Source: Xylaria sp. FL1777 (Eukaryota; Ascomycota; Sordariomycetes; Xylariales; Xylariaceae). From it: a stretch of DNA of 49,673 bases. The DNA lies in NCBI GenBank assembly GCA_022578965.1, contig MU400768.1, positions 1 to 49,673 of the forward strand, given 5' to 3'. Positions within the stretch are counted from its first letter, which is position 1. Every line of letters begins with the position of its first letter. Below, one piece after another: positions 31,339 to 45,752 of the stretch. The notes under the pieces are model-generated. The model had not been told where the DNA came from, ran no database searches, and worked only from the letters and a program-made list of their open reading frames with translations. The position numbers and the translations under genes were made by a program.

Positions 31339-34300
31339 CTTTAATAGCTTTTTAATTAATAAAACTTAATATATAAAAATAAATATTAATATAAAAAGTT
31401 AAATAACAAACAATTTATAAAATAAACTTTTAAAAGTATACTAAAGAAATATTTAAAAAACAAAAATGCTAAATAGCATTATATAAGTAAATTTTACTTA
31501 ATAACTAATAAAATTAAATTTAAGTTATGCTATTAAAAATAAAAAGTTAAAAATTAAGTTTAAAAATTTTAAAAACCTTTAGAACTAATAACGTATTAAA
31601 ATAATAAACCTTAGTACTTTTATTAACTACTTTTATTAAAAAAAAAGCAATAATAAAAAAAAAAAATTAAGTAGTAGTAATAAAAAAAAACTAATATTAA
31701 TATTAGCGCTATAAAACAAACTAATTGCTTTAACTTAAAAAATAGCTTAAATATTAAGCATTATAACCTTTAAACTAGCATAAATATTAGCTATAATAAT
31801 TAAAGCAGCAATAATACTTGTTATTATAACAATAAGCTAAAGCTTTAAATAAATAATTATATTATAACTAATATTAATATTACTATTAGCAAACTTAATG
31901 CTTACTTTTATTATTGCTATACTTAAAGTAATAACTTAAAATAAAAAACTTAACTTTTTATTACTACTATTGCTTTTATTATTAAGGTTATTTATAATAT
32001 TAAAAATACTAAACATTAAAAGTTTTAAACTTACTGCTTTAAAGCTTTATAATAAATTTATAAATATAAAAGCTTTTTTAATTTATACTAAACTTTATTT
32101 AAAATAGCATTTTATTACTATTATAAAAAAAAATCAAAAAGTAATAACTATTTTATAATTTTTATTAAAAAAAGTACTAAAATAGTTTTAATTTATTTTA
32201 AAGAATTTCTTAAAAGCTAATAAATTAACTAACTTTAAGCTAAAAACAAAAAAGATTTTTAAAAATTACGTTAAATTTAAAAATTAAATAAAAGCATTAT
32301 TTAAAAATACTTAAAAAGCAAAATACGCAAAAAAAGCACTTTACTGCTTAAAATAAATAAAAGCAGCAATAAATTATAGTATAAAATTTAAACAATTAAT
32401 AGTAATTTTAAAATTACTTAAGCTTATATTGTTTTATTTATTTTATAATAAACTTAAAACTTAAGTTTAAAACAAACTATACAAAATAAATAAACTAGCA
32501 AAAATTAATATATATATTAATATAGCTATTATAATTAATTAATAATTATTTAATTAGTACTTTAAAACTAAAAAAACTAAAAAAAACAAAAAAAAAATAT
32601 TTAAAAAAATATTAAATAAAGATTTAAACAAATTAATAAAGTTTAAAAACAACAATTTTAAAATATGTTTAAAGTTAAATGTTATAACTATAAAAAAAAA
32701 AAACACTTTTAAAAATAATGCTAATTTAAAAAAAAAAACAAAAAAAAAGCTATAAAAAAAAAAGATTTTTTAACTTAAAAAAAAAGTATAAATTATAAAA
32801 GTTTAAAACAATAAAAAATAATAAAGCAATTTAAAAAATATATTTTTAAAGCAAAAATATAAAATTGCTGTTTTAAGTTAAAACAAAAGTACTATACTAA
32901 ACAAATTTAAATGCTTTATTTATATAAGTTAAAATAAACAAGCATACAAATATTATTTAAAAGTTTTGCAGTTATTAAAATAAATTATAAAAAAATATAT
33001 TTGCTATATAAATAATTAAAGTTATTTAATATATAACTTAAAAAAATAGTTTAATTAAAAGTAATAAATAATAAAAAATAATAAGTTAATATAGTTAATA
33101 AACTTATAAAACTATAAAAACTTTAAACTATTAAAGCTTAAAATATAGCTTAAAAAAAAGTTATATTTAAAAAAATAAAACTATAATTATAAATAGTATA
33201 GTTATTAAACTAATTATAAATTACTAAAACACTTAATTGTTAAATAAACTTAAAAAAATAAAACTTATAAAACTTTAAAGCAAAAATAAATAAAATTAAA
33301 AGCTATAAAAAATACTACAAAAAAAAAACTAATAAAAATAAATAAAGTATTTTTATAGCTTAAATTGCTTTAAATATAACAAAACAAAAAAGCATTAATA
33401 GTTAATATAAAAATTAATACGTTTTAAAAACTAAAACTAGCAATTTAACTAATTGCTAAAAGTTATTATTATAATAAAACTATAATAAAAAATAATAATA
33501 ATATTTTACGCTTAAAAGATTTAAAATATAATAAAGTACTATAAAATTGCTATATAATATATTATTGCTACTAATATTTATTTAACAAACTAAAAAATAA
33601 TTAGTTTTTTAAATAAATTGCAAAAACAAAAATATAAAACTTTTATAAATTAAAGTAATTAATTATAACTATAGTTTACTATAAAAATTTATAAAAATTT
33701 ATAATATTTAAAAAAAATTTTAATTATATTTATAATATTATTTTAAAAAAATATAAAAATAACTGCTATAAATATTATTAGCTAATTAAAGCATAATTAT
33801 ATTAAAGAATAATTATTAAAAGCAAAAAAGCTTAAAAACTGCAATTTAAAGCTTAACTAAAAGCAAAAATAAAATAAAGCGTAATAATATCTAAAATATA
33901 AAATAAAATAAGCACTTAAACATTTTACAAAAAAAAATCAAAAAACAAAATAAATACTTATTAAAAAAGCAGCAAATAGCTAAAAAAACTAAAGCTTTAC
34001 GTAAAGTTTAATATAATAACTAATAAAACTAATTTAAAGTTAAACTTATATATTAAAAAAAAAAGTATAATACTTTAATTAATTTAGAAATATAAGCTAA
34101 TATAATTTTATTTAAAGTAACAAAACAAAATAAAATTTCTTAAAAATATAAGCAAAAATCTTAAAAGATTAAAAGATTTAATAAAAGCACTTTTAGCTAT
34201 AATAATAGTTATATACTTAAAAAAACTAAACTTTTTAATATATTTATATAAAAACACAAAAAATAAATTATATTAAATATTGCTAATATATTTAATTATA

Positions 34301-37300
34301 ATATTATTTTAGAAATATTATAGCTAAAAATTAATAACTTTTTAATTTAATAAAAAGTAAAAACTATTAATTAAAAAAGTAAAAAACAAAGCAAAAAAAT
34401 CAGAAAAATTGCAAAAAAAATCCTAAATAAAATACTAAAAGTATATTATAAATTTTATAAACTATTTAAAAAAAAAAAAAAAAAAAGAACTTTTTAAATA
34501 TAGCTTATAAAATTATTATATTTTTATTAAGGAAAAATATTAACTAAAGCTTTATTAAGTATACTATATAAGCTTAAACAAAACAAACGCTTTATAAAAA
34601 TACATTTAAAAAAATCTAGCAAAGGAATTTTTAAAAGAATTTTAGTTATTTGTTAAATATTTTATAGTATTAATACTTAAAATAAAAAATAAAAAACAAC
34701 TAATTAATAAAAAAAAAAAACTAATATAGCAAATAATAGTTAATTACTAACTATTAAACATAATTATTATTGCAAATAAATATTTTTTTATTTTACTAGT
34801 AATTATAAAAAAAAACATTAATTAAATAAAATAGTTTATAGCAGTTAATATTTTAAATAAATATTATGCTATTAAAATAGCTAAAAAAAAAAAATAAAAA
34901 ACTGCTATATAAATAGTATATAAACTATATAAATATATAGTTATGCTATAAAAATTATAAAATATATTAGCTAGCTTTTAATATATAATAATAATAATTT
35001 TATAAAAGTTTTTAAACAAGTTTGTGTTTATTTATTTAAATAATATTTTGATTTATTTTAAAACATTAAAAAAACATAAAAAATACGTAATTTAAGTGTT
35101 AAAAACACTTAAATAAGCAAAATTACAACTTAACATAAAAAAGTATATATAGCATACATAAAAAATTAACTTTTTAAGATTTACAATTACTTTAAAACAA
35201 ATATAAATTTAATAATTAAAAATTAATATAGTATAAAACTAAAAAATACTTAATTTAGCTATTATTATAAATATATAATAAGCATTAAAATTTTTAAACT
35301 ATGGTTAAATATTAATTTAAAACTTTAAGAAAATAACATTTTACTTTATAAAATATATAAAAAAAAAATACAAAAAAAAGTTTTTTTTAATTTTAAAGAA
35401 AGCTTAAAAAGCTTTTAAAAAACTAAAACTAAAAGTTATTTTTAACTTTATAGTTAAACTACTTAATTTATAAAAGAAAAAAAAGCTAAAAATAAATGCT
35501 TTAAATAATATAATTGCAGAAGTTTTAAAATAACTAAAAAATAACAAAAAATAGCACTTAGTAGTTTATTATTTTAAAGCATTATAAAACGCAGCATTAT
35601 AATACTTTATATATAATAAAAAACTATTTATAATTATTATAGCACTTAAAAAGTAAAAACTATTTTTTATAAAAACTATAAAGCTAATTAAAATTTATTT
35701 AAATTATTAAAACTTAACAAAATTTATAACTACATAAAAAATTACTAAACAACATAAAAATTAAATAGTTTTTTTTTTAAGTTTAACTTTAAAATATGTT
35801 ATATTAAAAAAAAAAAAACATTTAAGCAAATATACTTAGTTAACAAAGTTAAAAAAGATTTAAAGTTTTAAAAAAAAACATTTAAGTATTACATCTTTAA
35901 AAAAATAAAAGCTTAAAAATTAAAGTTATACTTAAAAAGCTTACAAATATATAGCTATAATAAGCTTATAACTTAAAAAAGTTAACATAATTACAAAAAT
36001 ATAAAAAATTAAAAAATAATAAGCTAATATATAAACATAAGGTTTATTTACTAAAATTTTTATAAAACAAGTTTATTAAAAAATTCTATAAATACTTATT
36101 ATATAAACATTAAAAAACAACAAAAATAATCTAACGATTATAAAAAAAGTACAATTTTTTAAAACTATAAAACATAGTTAAATTTATTATAAAAAAGTGC
36201 AATATTTATAATAAAGCTAAAATAGCTTAATATAAGCTTTATAAACTGCTATAACTTATATAAATACTTAAATAAGCATAGCATACTATTGCTTAAAATT
36301 TTATTATAATATTACTTTTATTAACTAATTTAGTTATAAAAGTATAATATAATAAAATATAAGTTATTACTAATAAATTTATTAAATATGCTTATTTTTT
36401 ACTGTTTAAAAAAAATATAATAGCTAAATAACTTATATATGTTTTTATATGCTAATATTTAAATAAACATAAGCTACTAAAAAAAATTATTTTAAATTAA
36501 AATAAATTGTTTACTTTTAAGTTTAAAACTAGCTTTTTTAAATTTATTAATGTTAAACTAAAGTTTTTAACTATTTATTACTTACAAACAAATAAACAAA
36601 CAAAAAAACTAAACTAAATATTAAAACAATATTTATAAAGTTATATTAATTATTAATAAAACAATTAAGTAAAACTATTATTAATAGCATAAATTTTATA
36701 TAATATATTAATAAACAAAAATATAAATATATTTTTGCATAAAGCTGTTTATAAATAGCAAGCAACTATTAAAAAACAAAAAAAAACATTAATAAAAGAA
36801 TTTGCTATTTTAATTATAGCACTTTAAGCAAAAACTATTGTAATAAAAATTAAAACGCTACAAGCTAAACTATAATTATGCTTTTAATTTTTATAATAAT
36901 AAATGTTAATATATTATAATAAAAAACAAATAAAAGAACTAACCTTTAAAAAAAAAAAATAAAGTTTACTTGCTATAACAAAAACAAAATGCCAACATTA
37001 ATATTCCTTAAATTAAAACAAAATAACTAAGTAATAAATTAAAATTTAAAAAATTTAGCTTTTTTAAGATTAAAAAAGTTATTTTACTTATTAACTATAA
37101 ACTATTATTACTAAAGAATATACAAATCTACTTTATTTTTTACATTTTTTTACTAAAACTAGCATTTATTAAAACACTTATTAAAACATAACTAAAAATA
37201 AAAACAAATTAAAACGTTTATAAAGTTAAAAGTATACTAAAGTTTTATTAAAACAATAGTAACTTTAAATATTTTGTTAAATAAAAGAAATACTTATATA

Positions 37301-37348
37301 CTAATAATACTTAAAAACTTAAAAAACACTTAAAAACTGCTAAAGTAG
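31339..37348 (+). pseudogene. Gypsy gag-pol relic of copy 2
   Basis: The polyprotein region is full of stops. Gag ends with a CCHC zinc knuckle remnant starting at 32680 (TGT TAT AAC TAT, poly-A, then CACTTTT), disturbed by a changed second Cys and poly-A slippage; copy 3 preserves it fully. The reverse transcriptase motif is FLNKFVFIYLNNILIYFKT with YLNN at 35033-35044, where the Gypsy family has YLDD. It is preceded by LASF-x-YIINNIL-type sequence that matches the family's PA.FQ..IN..L. Integrase follows in the same relative place as in copy 1. Gag would occupy about 31.5-32.75 kb and pol the rest. Coding ends before about 37.25 kb. Confidence 0.82.
35033..35044 (+). other. Mutated reverse transcriptase active site (YLDD to YLNN), copy 2
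   Basis: The four codons TAT TTA AAT AAT should read TAT-Leu-GAT-GAT. The two catalytic Asp codons became Asn by G-to-A. The same change is present in copies 1 (4106), 3 (40856-40867) and 4 (48444-48455). Confidence 0.85.
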
Positions 37349-37842
37349 TGTAACGGACCTATTATATACTAATATAACAGGTTTGCCCTTAGGGTCTTAA
37401 TTTATAAGTAATAATAGAATTCTTAACAGTAATCTATTAAGAAGGTTTTTAAAGTACTTTTACTACTATGCATTAATAAAAGTTTTAAAAGATTAAAAGT
37501 AATAAATATATTAATGCTTAGCAGTTATAAAAAATTAATAGCTAAAAAACTAAAACTAAGTAAATAATTAAATATAAAAAGTGCATAATTATATAAACAA
37601 AAAAAAAATAAAAAAAGTAGTAACTTTTTTTAAATTACTGCAAGTTTAGTAAGCATTAAATTACTATAAGCTTAATAAGCTTTAAATTACTATAAGCTTA
37701 ATAAGCTTTAAATTATTATAAGCTTAATAAATTAAGTAAATTATTATATAACTTTAGCTTTAGCTAGCAAAAAAAAAAGTGTAAAATATATGCAAAAGCA
37801 TTAAGCTGCTTTAAAAGCTACCCTAGTGCTAATTTTATAACA
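37349..37842 (-). repeat. 3' LTR of Gypsy copy 3, 494 bp
   Basis: It starts (plus strand) TGTAACGGACC and ends TTTTATAACA, so in element sense it is TGTTATAAAA...CCGTTACA with canonical TG/CA ends. The purine-rich tract AGAAAAAAAGAAATAA directly precedes it in element sense. Confidence 0.94.
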
Positions 37843-40800
37843 TTATTTCTTTTTTTCTAAAATTGTTGTTTTAATAATTTTTCATAAGTATTTTTTTTTC
37901 CTTTTTCTTTTATATATTATAATATTAAAACGCATTAAAAAAACTAACCGCTTATTTAAAACAAAGCAAAAACTTGTTTTTGCTTTTTTTATTAATTTTA
38001 CTAGCTATAAAGTTATACTTTATTTTTGCTGCTTTAATTAGTTATTAACATATAAAATAACAGATAATATATTTTGTTATTTTAAATATATATGCGTTAG
38101 TTATTTTTATAACAAATTAGAAGTTCTAATTAACTTAATTAATAATATAATTTTTAAACACTATTATTTTAAAAAAAAAAAAAAGCAAGCAAAGCAATAG
38201 TTATTTTTAGTTTAAAAAAAACTAAAACAAGCTTAAAATAGCTTTAACTTTGTTTTAAACAAGTTAGCTTAACTTTATATATAAAAACGTTTTTTAAAAG
38301 CAAAAAATATTAAAATAGTTTAGCAAAAGCTTTAGTTCTTAGTTAAACTAAACAAAATAAAACGCATTAAAAAAGAATAAAAAGCGCTAATAAAAAAGCA
38401 AAAACAACAAAAAAAGCAAGCTAAAATAGCATAAGCTACTTTATTTAAGTTTAATTAAAATTTTTTAAGCGTTCTTTTTAAAATTAACTTTTTTTTTTTA
38501 GTTTTAAGCAGTTAAAATATTAGCAGTAAAACTAATTTATAATTACTTTAGTAGTTTTTAGGTATTTTTTAAGTTTTTAAGTATTATTAACATATAAATA
38601 TTCCTTTTATTTAATAAAATATTTTAAGTTATTGTTGTTTTAACAAAAATTTAATATATTTTTAATTTTATAAACGTTTTAATTTGTTTTTATTTTTAGT
38701 TATGTTTTAACAGGTGTTTTAATAAGTGCTAGTTCTAATAAAAAAATGTAAAAAATAAAGTAAATTTGCATATTTTTTAGTAATAATAGTTTATAGTTAA
38801 TAAATAAAATAACTTCTTTAATTTTAAAAAAGCTAAGTTTTTTAAATTCTAATTTATTGCTTGGTTGTTTTGTTTTAATTTAAGAAATATTAATGTTTGC
38901 ATTTTATTTTTGTTATAACAAGTAAACCTTGTTTTCTTTTTTAAAGGTTAGTTTTTTAATTTGTTTTTTGTTATAATATATTAATATTTATTGTTATAAA
39001 AATTAAAAGCATAGTTATAGTTTAGCTTATAACGTTTTAATTTTTGTTATAATAGTTTTTGCTTAAAGTGCTATAGTTAAAATAGCAAATGCTTTTATTA
39101 ATGTTTTTTTTTGTTTTTTAATAATTGCTTGCTATTTATAAACAGCTTTATACAAAAATATGTTTATATTTTTGTTTATTAATATATTATATAAAATCTA
39201 TATTATTAATAATAGTTTTACTTAATTATTTTATTAATAATTAACATAACTTTATAAATATTGTTTTAATATTTAGTTTAGTTTTTTTGTTTGTTTATTT
39301 ATTTATAAGTAGTAAGCAGTTAAAAACTTTAGTTTAATACTAATAAGTTTAAAAAAGCTAGTTTTAAACTTAAAAGTAAACAATTTATTTTAGTTTAAAA
39401 TAATTTTTTTTAATAGCTTATGTTTATTTAAATATTAGCATATAAAAGCATATATAAATTATTTAACTATTATATTTTCTTTAAACAATAAAAAATAAAC
39501 ATATTTAGTAAGTTTATTAATAATAACTTATATTTTATTATATTATACTTTTATAACTAAATTAATTAATAAAAGTAGTACTATAATAAAATCTTAAATA
39601 ATAATATGCTATACTTATTTAAGTATTTATATAAGTTATAATAGTTTATAAAGCTTATATTAAGCTGCTTTAGCTTTATTATAAATATTGCACTTTTTTA
39701 TAATAAATTTAACTATGTTTTATAGTTTTAAAAAATTGTACTTTTTTTATAATTGTTAAACTGTTTTTATTGCTTTTTAGTGTTTATATAATAAGTATTT
39801 ATAAAATTTCTTAATAAACTTATTTTATAAAAATTTTAGTAAGTAAACTTTATGTTTATATATTAGCTTGTTATTTTTTAATTTTTTGTGTTTTTATAGT
39901 TATATTAACTTTTTTAAGTTATAAGCTTATTATAGTTATATATTTATAAAGTTCTTAAGTATAACTTCGATTTTTAAGCTTTTATTTCTTTAAGAATATA
40001 ATACTTAAATGTTTTTTTTTAAAACTTTAAATCTTTTTTAACCTTGTTAACTAAGTATATTTGCTTAAATGTTTTTTTTTTTTTTAATATAACATATTTT
40101 AAAGTTAAACTTAAAAAAAAAAACCATTTAATTTTTATGTTGTTTAGTAATCTTTTATATAGTTATAAATTTCGTTAAGTTTTAATAATTTAAATAAATT
40201 TTAATTAGCTTTATACTTTTTATAAAAAACAGTTTTTATTTTTTAAATGCTATAATAATTATAAATAGTTTTTTATTATATATAAAGTATTATAATGCTA
40301 CGTTTTATAATGCTTTAAAGTAATAAGCTACTAAGTGCTATTTTTTGTTATTTTTTAGTTGTTTTAAAACTTTTATAATTATACTATTTAAAGCATTTAT
40401 TTTTAGCTTTTTTTTTTTTATAGATTAAGTAGTTTAACTATAAAGTTAAAAATAACTTTTAGTTTTAGTTCTTTAAAAGCCTTTTAAGCTTTTTTTAAAA
40501 TTAAAAAAATTTTCTTTTATATTTCTTTTTTGTATACTTTATAAAATAAAATGCTATTTTCCTAAAGTTTTAAATTAACATTTAAATATAGTTTAAAAAT
40601 CTTAATGCTTATTATATGTTTATAATAATAGCTAAGTTAAATATTTTCTAGTTTTATACTATGTTAATTTTTAACTATTAAATCTATATTTGTTTTAAAA
40701 TAATTATAAATCTTAAAAAGTCGATTTTTTATGTATGCTATATATACTTTTTTGTATTAAGTTGTAATTTTGCTTGTTTAAGTGTTTTTAATACTTAAGT

Positions 40801-43800
40801 TATATATTTTTTATGTTTTTTTAATGTTTTAAAGTAAATCAAAATATTATTTAAATAAATAAATATAAACTTGTTTAAAAACTTCCGTAAAATTATTATT
40901 ATTATATATTAAAACCTAGCTAGTATGTTTTATAGTTCTTATAGCATAACTATATATTTATATAGTTTATATACTGTTTATATAGCAGTTTTTTATTTTT
41001 TTCTTTTAGTTATTTTAATAGCATAATATTTATTTAAAATATTAACTGCTATAAACTATTTTATTTAACTAATGTTTTTTTTTATAGTTATTAATAAAGT
41101 AAAGAAATATTTATTTGTAATAATAATTGCGTTTAATAATTAATAATTAACTATTACTTGCTATACTAGTTTTTTTTTTTTATTAATTAGTTATTTTTTA
41201 TTTTTTATTTTAAGTATTAGCACTATAAAGTATTTAGCAAATAACTAAAATTCTTTTAAAAATTCTTTTGCTAGATTTTTTTAAATATATTTTTATAAAA
41301 TGTTTGTTTTATTTAAGCTTATATAATATACTTAATAAAGCTTTAGTTAATATTTTTTCTTAATAAAAATATAATAATTTTATAAACTATATTTAAAAAG
41401 TTCTTTTTTTTGTTTTTTTTTAAATAGTTTATAAAATTTATAATATACTTTTAGTATTTTGTTTAAGATTTTTTTTGCGATTTTTTTAATTTTTTTGCTT
41501 TATTTTTTACTTTCTTAATTAATAGTTTTTGCTTTTTATTAAATTAAAAAGTTGCTAATCTTTAGCTATAATATTCTTAAAATAATATTATAATTAAATA
41601 TATTAGCAATATTTAATATAATTTATTTTTTATGTTTTTATATAAATATATTAAAAAGTTTGGTTTTTTTAAGTATATAACTATTATTATAGCTAAAAAT
41701 GCTTTTATTAAATCTTTTAATCTTTTAAGATTTTTGCTTATATTTTTAAAAAATTTTATTTTGTTTTATTACTTTAAGTAAAATTATATTAGCTTGTATT
41801 TTTAAATTAATTAAAGTATTATATTTTTTTTTTTAATATATAAGTTTAACTTTAAATTAGTTTTGCTAGTTATTACATTAAACTTTACGTAAAGCGTTAG
41901 TTTTTTTAACTACTTGCTGCTTTTTTAGTAAATATTTATTTTGTTTTTTAATTCTTTTTTATAAAATATTTAAATGCTTGTTTTATTTTGTACTTTAAAT
42001 ATTATTGCGCTTTATTTTATTTTTGCTTTTAATTAAGCTTTAAATTGCAGTTTTTAAGCTTTTTTGCTTTTAGTAACTATTTCTTAGTATAATTATGCTT
42101 TAATTAGCTAGTAATATTTATAGCAGTTATTTTTATATTTTTTTAAAATAATATTATAAGTATAATTAAAATTTTTTTTAAATGTTATAAATCTTTATAA
42201 ATTTTTATAATAAACTATAATTATAACTAATTACTTTAATTTATAAAAGTTTTATATTTTTATTTTTGTAATTTGTTTAAAAAACTAATTATTTTTTAGT
42301 TTATTAAATAAATATTAATAGCAATAATATACTATATAGTAATTTTATAATACTTTGTTATGTTTTAAATCTTTTAAGCATAAAATATTATTATTGTTTT
42401 TTATTATAGTTTTATTATAATAATAACTCTTAATAATTAGTTAAATTGCTAGCTTTAGTTTTTAAAACATATTAGTTTTTATATTAACTATTAATGCTTT
42501 TTTGTTTTATTATATTTAAAGCAATTTAAGCTATAAAAATATTTTATTTATTTTTATTAGTTCTTTTTTTATAGTATTTTTTATAGCTTTTAATTTTATT
42601 TGTTTTTGCTTTAAAATTTTATAAGTTTTATTTTTTTAAGTTTATTTAGCAACTAAGTATTTTAGTAGTTTATAATTAGTTTAATAACTATACTATTTAT
42701 AATTATAGTTTTATTTCTTTAAATATAATTTTTTTTTAAGCTATATTTTAAGCTTTAATAATTTAAAGTTTTTATAGTTTTATAAGTTTACTAACTATAT
42801 TAATTTATTACTTTTTATTGTTTGTTATTTTTAGTTAAACTATTTTTTTAAATTATATATTAAATAACTTTAATTGTTTATATAATAAATATATTTTTTT
42901 GCAATTTGTTTTAATAACTATAAAACTTTTAAATAATATTTATATGCTTGTTTATTTTAATTAATATAAATAAAACATTTAGATTTATTTAATATAGCAT
43001 TTTTGTTTTAACGTAAAATAACAACTTTATACTTTTGCTTTAAAAACGTATTTTTTAAATTGCTTCGTTATTTTTTGTTGTTTTAAACTTTTATAACTTA
43101 TACTTTTTTCTTAAGTTAAAAAATCTTTTTTTTTTATAGCTTTTTTTTTTGTTCTTTTTTTTAAATTAGCATTATTTTTAAAAATGTTTTTTTTTTTTAC
43201 AGTTATAACATTTAACTTTAAACATATTTTAAGATTATTATTTTTAAACTTTATTAATTTACTTAAATCTTTGTTTAATACTTTTTTAAGTATTTTTTTT
43301 TTTGTTTTTTTTAGTTTTTTTAGTTTTAAAGTACTAATTAAATAATTATTAATTAATTATAATAGCTATATTAATATACGTATTAATTTTTGCTAGTTTA
43401 TTTATTTTGCATAATTTATTTTAAACTTAAGTTTTAAGTTTACTATAAAATAAATAAAACAATATAAGCTTAAGCAATCTTAAAATTACTGCTAATTATT
43501 TAAATTTTATAATATAATTTGCTGCTGCTTTTATTTGTTTTAAGCAGTAAAATGCTTTTTTTGCATGTTTTACTTTTTAGGTATTTTTAAATAATGCTTT
43601 TATTTAATTTTCAAACTTAACGTAATTCTTAAAAATCTTTTTTATTTTTAGCTTAAAGTTAGTTAATTTATTAGCTTTTAAAAAATTCTTTAAAATAAAT
43701 TAAAACTATTTTAATACTTTTTTTAATAGAAACTATAAAATAGTTATTACTTTTTAATCTTTTTTTATAATAGTAATAAAGTGCTATTTTAAATAAAGTT

Positions 43801-44553
43801 TAACGTAAATTAAAAAAGCTTTTATATTTGTAGATTTATTATAAAGCTTTAAAGCAATAAGTTTAAAACTTTTAATGTTTAGCATTTTTAATATTATAAA
43901 TAATTCTAATAATAAAAGCAATAATAGTAATAAAAAGTTAGGTTTTTTATTTTAAATTATTACTTTAAGTATAGCAATAATAAAAATAAGCGTTAAGTTT
44001 ACTAATAATAATATTAATATTAATTATAATATAATTACTTATTTAAAGCTTTAATTTATTATTATAATAGCAAGTATTATTACTGCTTTAATTACTATAG
44101 CTAATATTTACGCTAGTTTAAAGGTTATAACGCTTAATATTTAAGCTATTTTTTAAATTAAAACAACTAGTTTGCTTTATAGCACTAACGTTAGTATTAG
44201 TTTTTTTTTACTACTATTATTTAACTTTTTCTTTTTTATTACTGCTTTTTTTTTAATAAAAATAACTAGTAAAAATGCTAAAATTTGTTATTTTAATACG
44301 TTATTAGTTCTAAAAGTTTTTAAAATTTTTAAACTTAATTCTTAATTTTTTGTTTTTAGTAGTATAACTTAAATCTGCTTTTATTAATTATTAAGTAAAG
44401 TTTACTTACGTAATGCTATTTAGCATTTTTATTTTTTAAATATTTTTTTAGTATACTTTTAAAAGTTTATTTTATAAATTGTTTATTATTTAACTTTTTA
44501 TATTAATATTTCTTCTTGTATATTAAGTTCTATTAATTAAAAAGCTATTAAAA
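37843..44553 (-). pseudogene. Gypsy gag-pol relic of copy 3
   Basis: This copy keeps the gag zinc knuckle best: on the minus strand 43210-43169 reads C-Y-N-C-K-K-K-K-H-F-x-K-x-C, a CX2CX4HX4C with all four ligands intact although two other codons are stops. About 2.3 kb downstream is the reverse transcriptase motif with YLNN at 40856-40867. The 3' 800 bp (37843-38640) is noncoding and ends in the purine tract. The internal length of 6.7 kb is normal for a Gypsy element. The many stops come mainly from CAA/CAG/TGG-type changes. Confidence 0.84.
43169..43210 (-). other. Gag CCHC zinc-knuckle codons preserved
   Basis: The four ligand codons TGT, TGT, CAT and TGC have spacing CX2CX4HX4C on the minus strand. 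This is the diagnostic nucleocapsid motif, which binds RNA in functional relatives. Here it is embedded in a frame with stops. Confidence 0.85.
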
Positions 44554-45047
44554 TATAACAAACTTATTATATATTAATATAACAAGTTTACTTTTAAAGT
44601 CTTAATTTATAAGTAATAATAAAATCTTTAACAATAGTTCGTTAAAAAGGTTTTTAGAGTACTTTTACTACTATGTATTAATAGAGGTTTTAAAAAATTA
44701 AAAATAATAAATATATTAATGCTTAGCAATTATAAAAAATTAATAGCTAAAAAACTAGAACTAAGTAAATAATTAAATATAAAAAGTATATAATTATATA
44801 AACAAAGAAAAAATAAAAAAAGTAGTAATTTCTTTTAAATTATTGCAAGTTTAGTAAGCACTAGATTATTATAAGCTTAATAAGCTTTAAATTACTGTAA
44901 GCTTAGTAAGCTTTAAATCACTATAAGCCTAGTAAGCTAAATAAGTCATTACGTAACTTTAGCTTTAGCTAGCAAAAAAAAAGGTACAAAGTATATATAA
45001 AGGCATTAAGCCGCTCTAAAGGCTACTTTAGTGCTAATTTCGTAACA
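44554..45047 (-). repeat. 5' LTR of Gypsy copy 3, 494 bp
   Basis: It has the same length as the 3' LTR. It ends (plus strand) GCTAATTTCGTAACA, with CG kept where others have TA. It is followed by AGTAG, the target duplication. Confidence 0.94.
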
Positions 45048-45752
45048 AGTAGTTATAAATTAGTTTTACTGCTAATACTTTAACTGCTTAAAACTAAAAA
45101 AAAAAAGTTAACCTTAAAAAAAACGCTTAAAAAATTTTAATTAAACTTAAATAAAGCAGCTTATGTTGCTTTAGTTTGCTTTTTTTGTTATTTTTGCTTT
45201 TTTACTAGCGCTTTTTGTTTTTTTTTAATGCGTTTTATTTTGTTTAGTTTATTTAAAAACTAAAGCTTTTACTAAACTATTTTAATACTTTTTGCTTTTA
45301 AAAAACGTTTTTATATATAAAGTTAAGCTAACTTACTTAAAATAAAATTAAAGCTATTTTAAGCTTGTTTTAATTTTTTTTAAACTAAAAGTAGCTATTG
45401 CTTTGCTTGCTTTTTTTTTTTCTTTAAATAACAGTATTTAAAAATTATATTATTAATTAAGTTAATTAAAACTCCTAATTTATTGCAAAAGCAACTAATT
45501 TGTACGCATTTAAAACAATAAAACATATTATTTGTTATTTTATATATTAATAACTAATTAAAGCAGTAAAAATAAAGCATAACTTTATAGCTAATAAAAT
45601 TAATAAAAAAGGCAAAAACAAGTTTTTGCTTTGTTTTAAATAAGCGGTTAGTTTTTTTAATGTGCTTTAATATTATAACATGTAAAAAAAAAAAAAAGGA
45701 AAAATACTTACGGAAAATTATTAAAACAACAATTTTAAAAAAAGAGAAATAA
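45048..45752 (+). mobile_element. 3' internal end of Gypsy copy 2 (after copy 3)
   Basis: This is the continuation of copy 2 downstream of the copy 3 insertion. It is homologous (inverted) to 37843-38500 in copy 3 and 30035-30720 in copy 4. It is noncoding and ends with the purine-rich tract AAAAAAAGAGAAATAA immediately before the LTR. Confidence 0.92.

Larger units (their letters stand above)
37349..45047 (-). mobile_element. Ty3/Gypsy copy 3, complete, 7699 bp, inserted in copy 2
   Basis: This is a full-length element with two LTRs of 494 bp and a perfect 5-bp target duplication AGTAG (37344-37348 and 45048-45052). Its minus-strand order is 5' LTR, gag with zinc knuckle, pol, 3' untranslated part, purine tract, 3' LTR. 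It is the youngest insertion of the nest. The left LTR end still shows TG and CCGTTACA (complement), the least mutated version of the LTR boundary. Confidence 0.96.

Noticed and set aside
31339..31370. tRNA primer binding site after the 5' LTR
   Set aside because: The sequence after the LTR shows no convincing complementarity to a tRNA 3' end; mutation may have removed it, so I do not annotate it.
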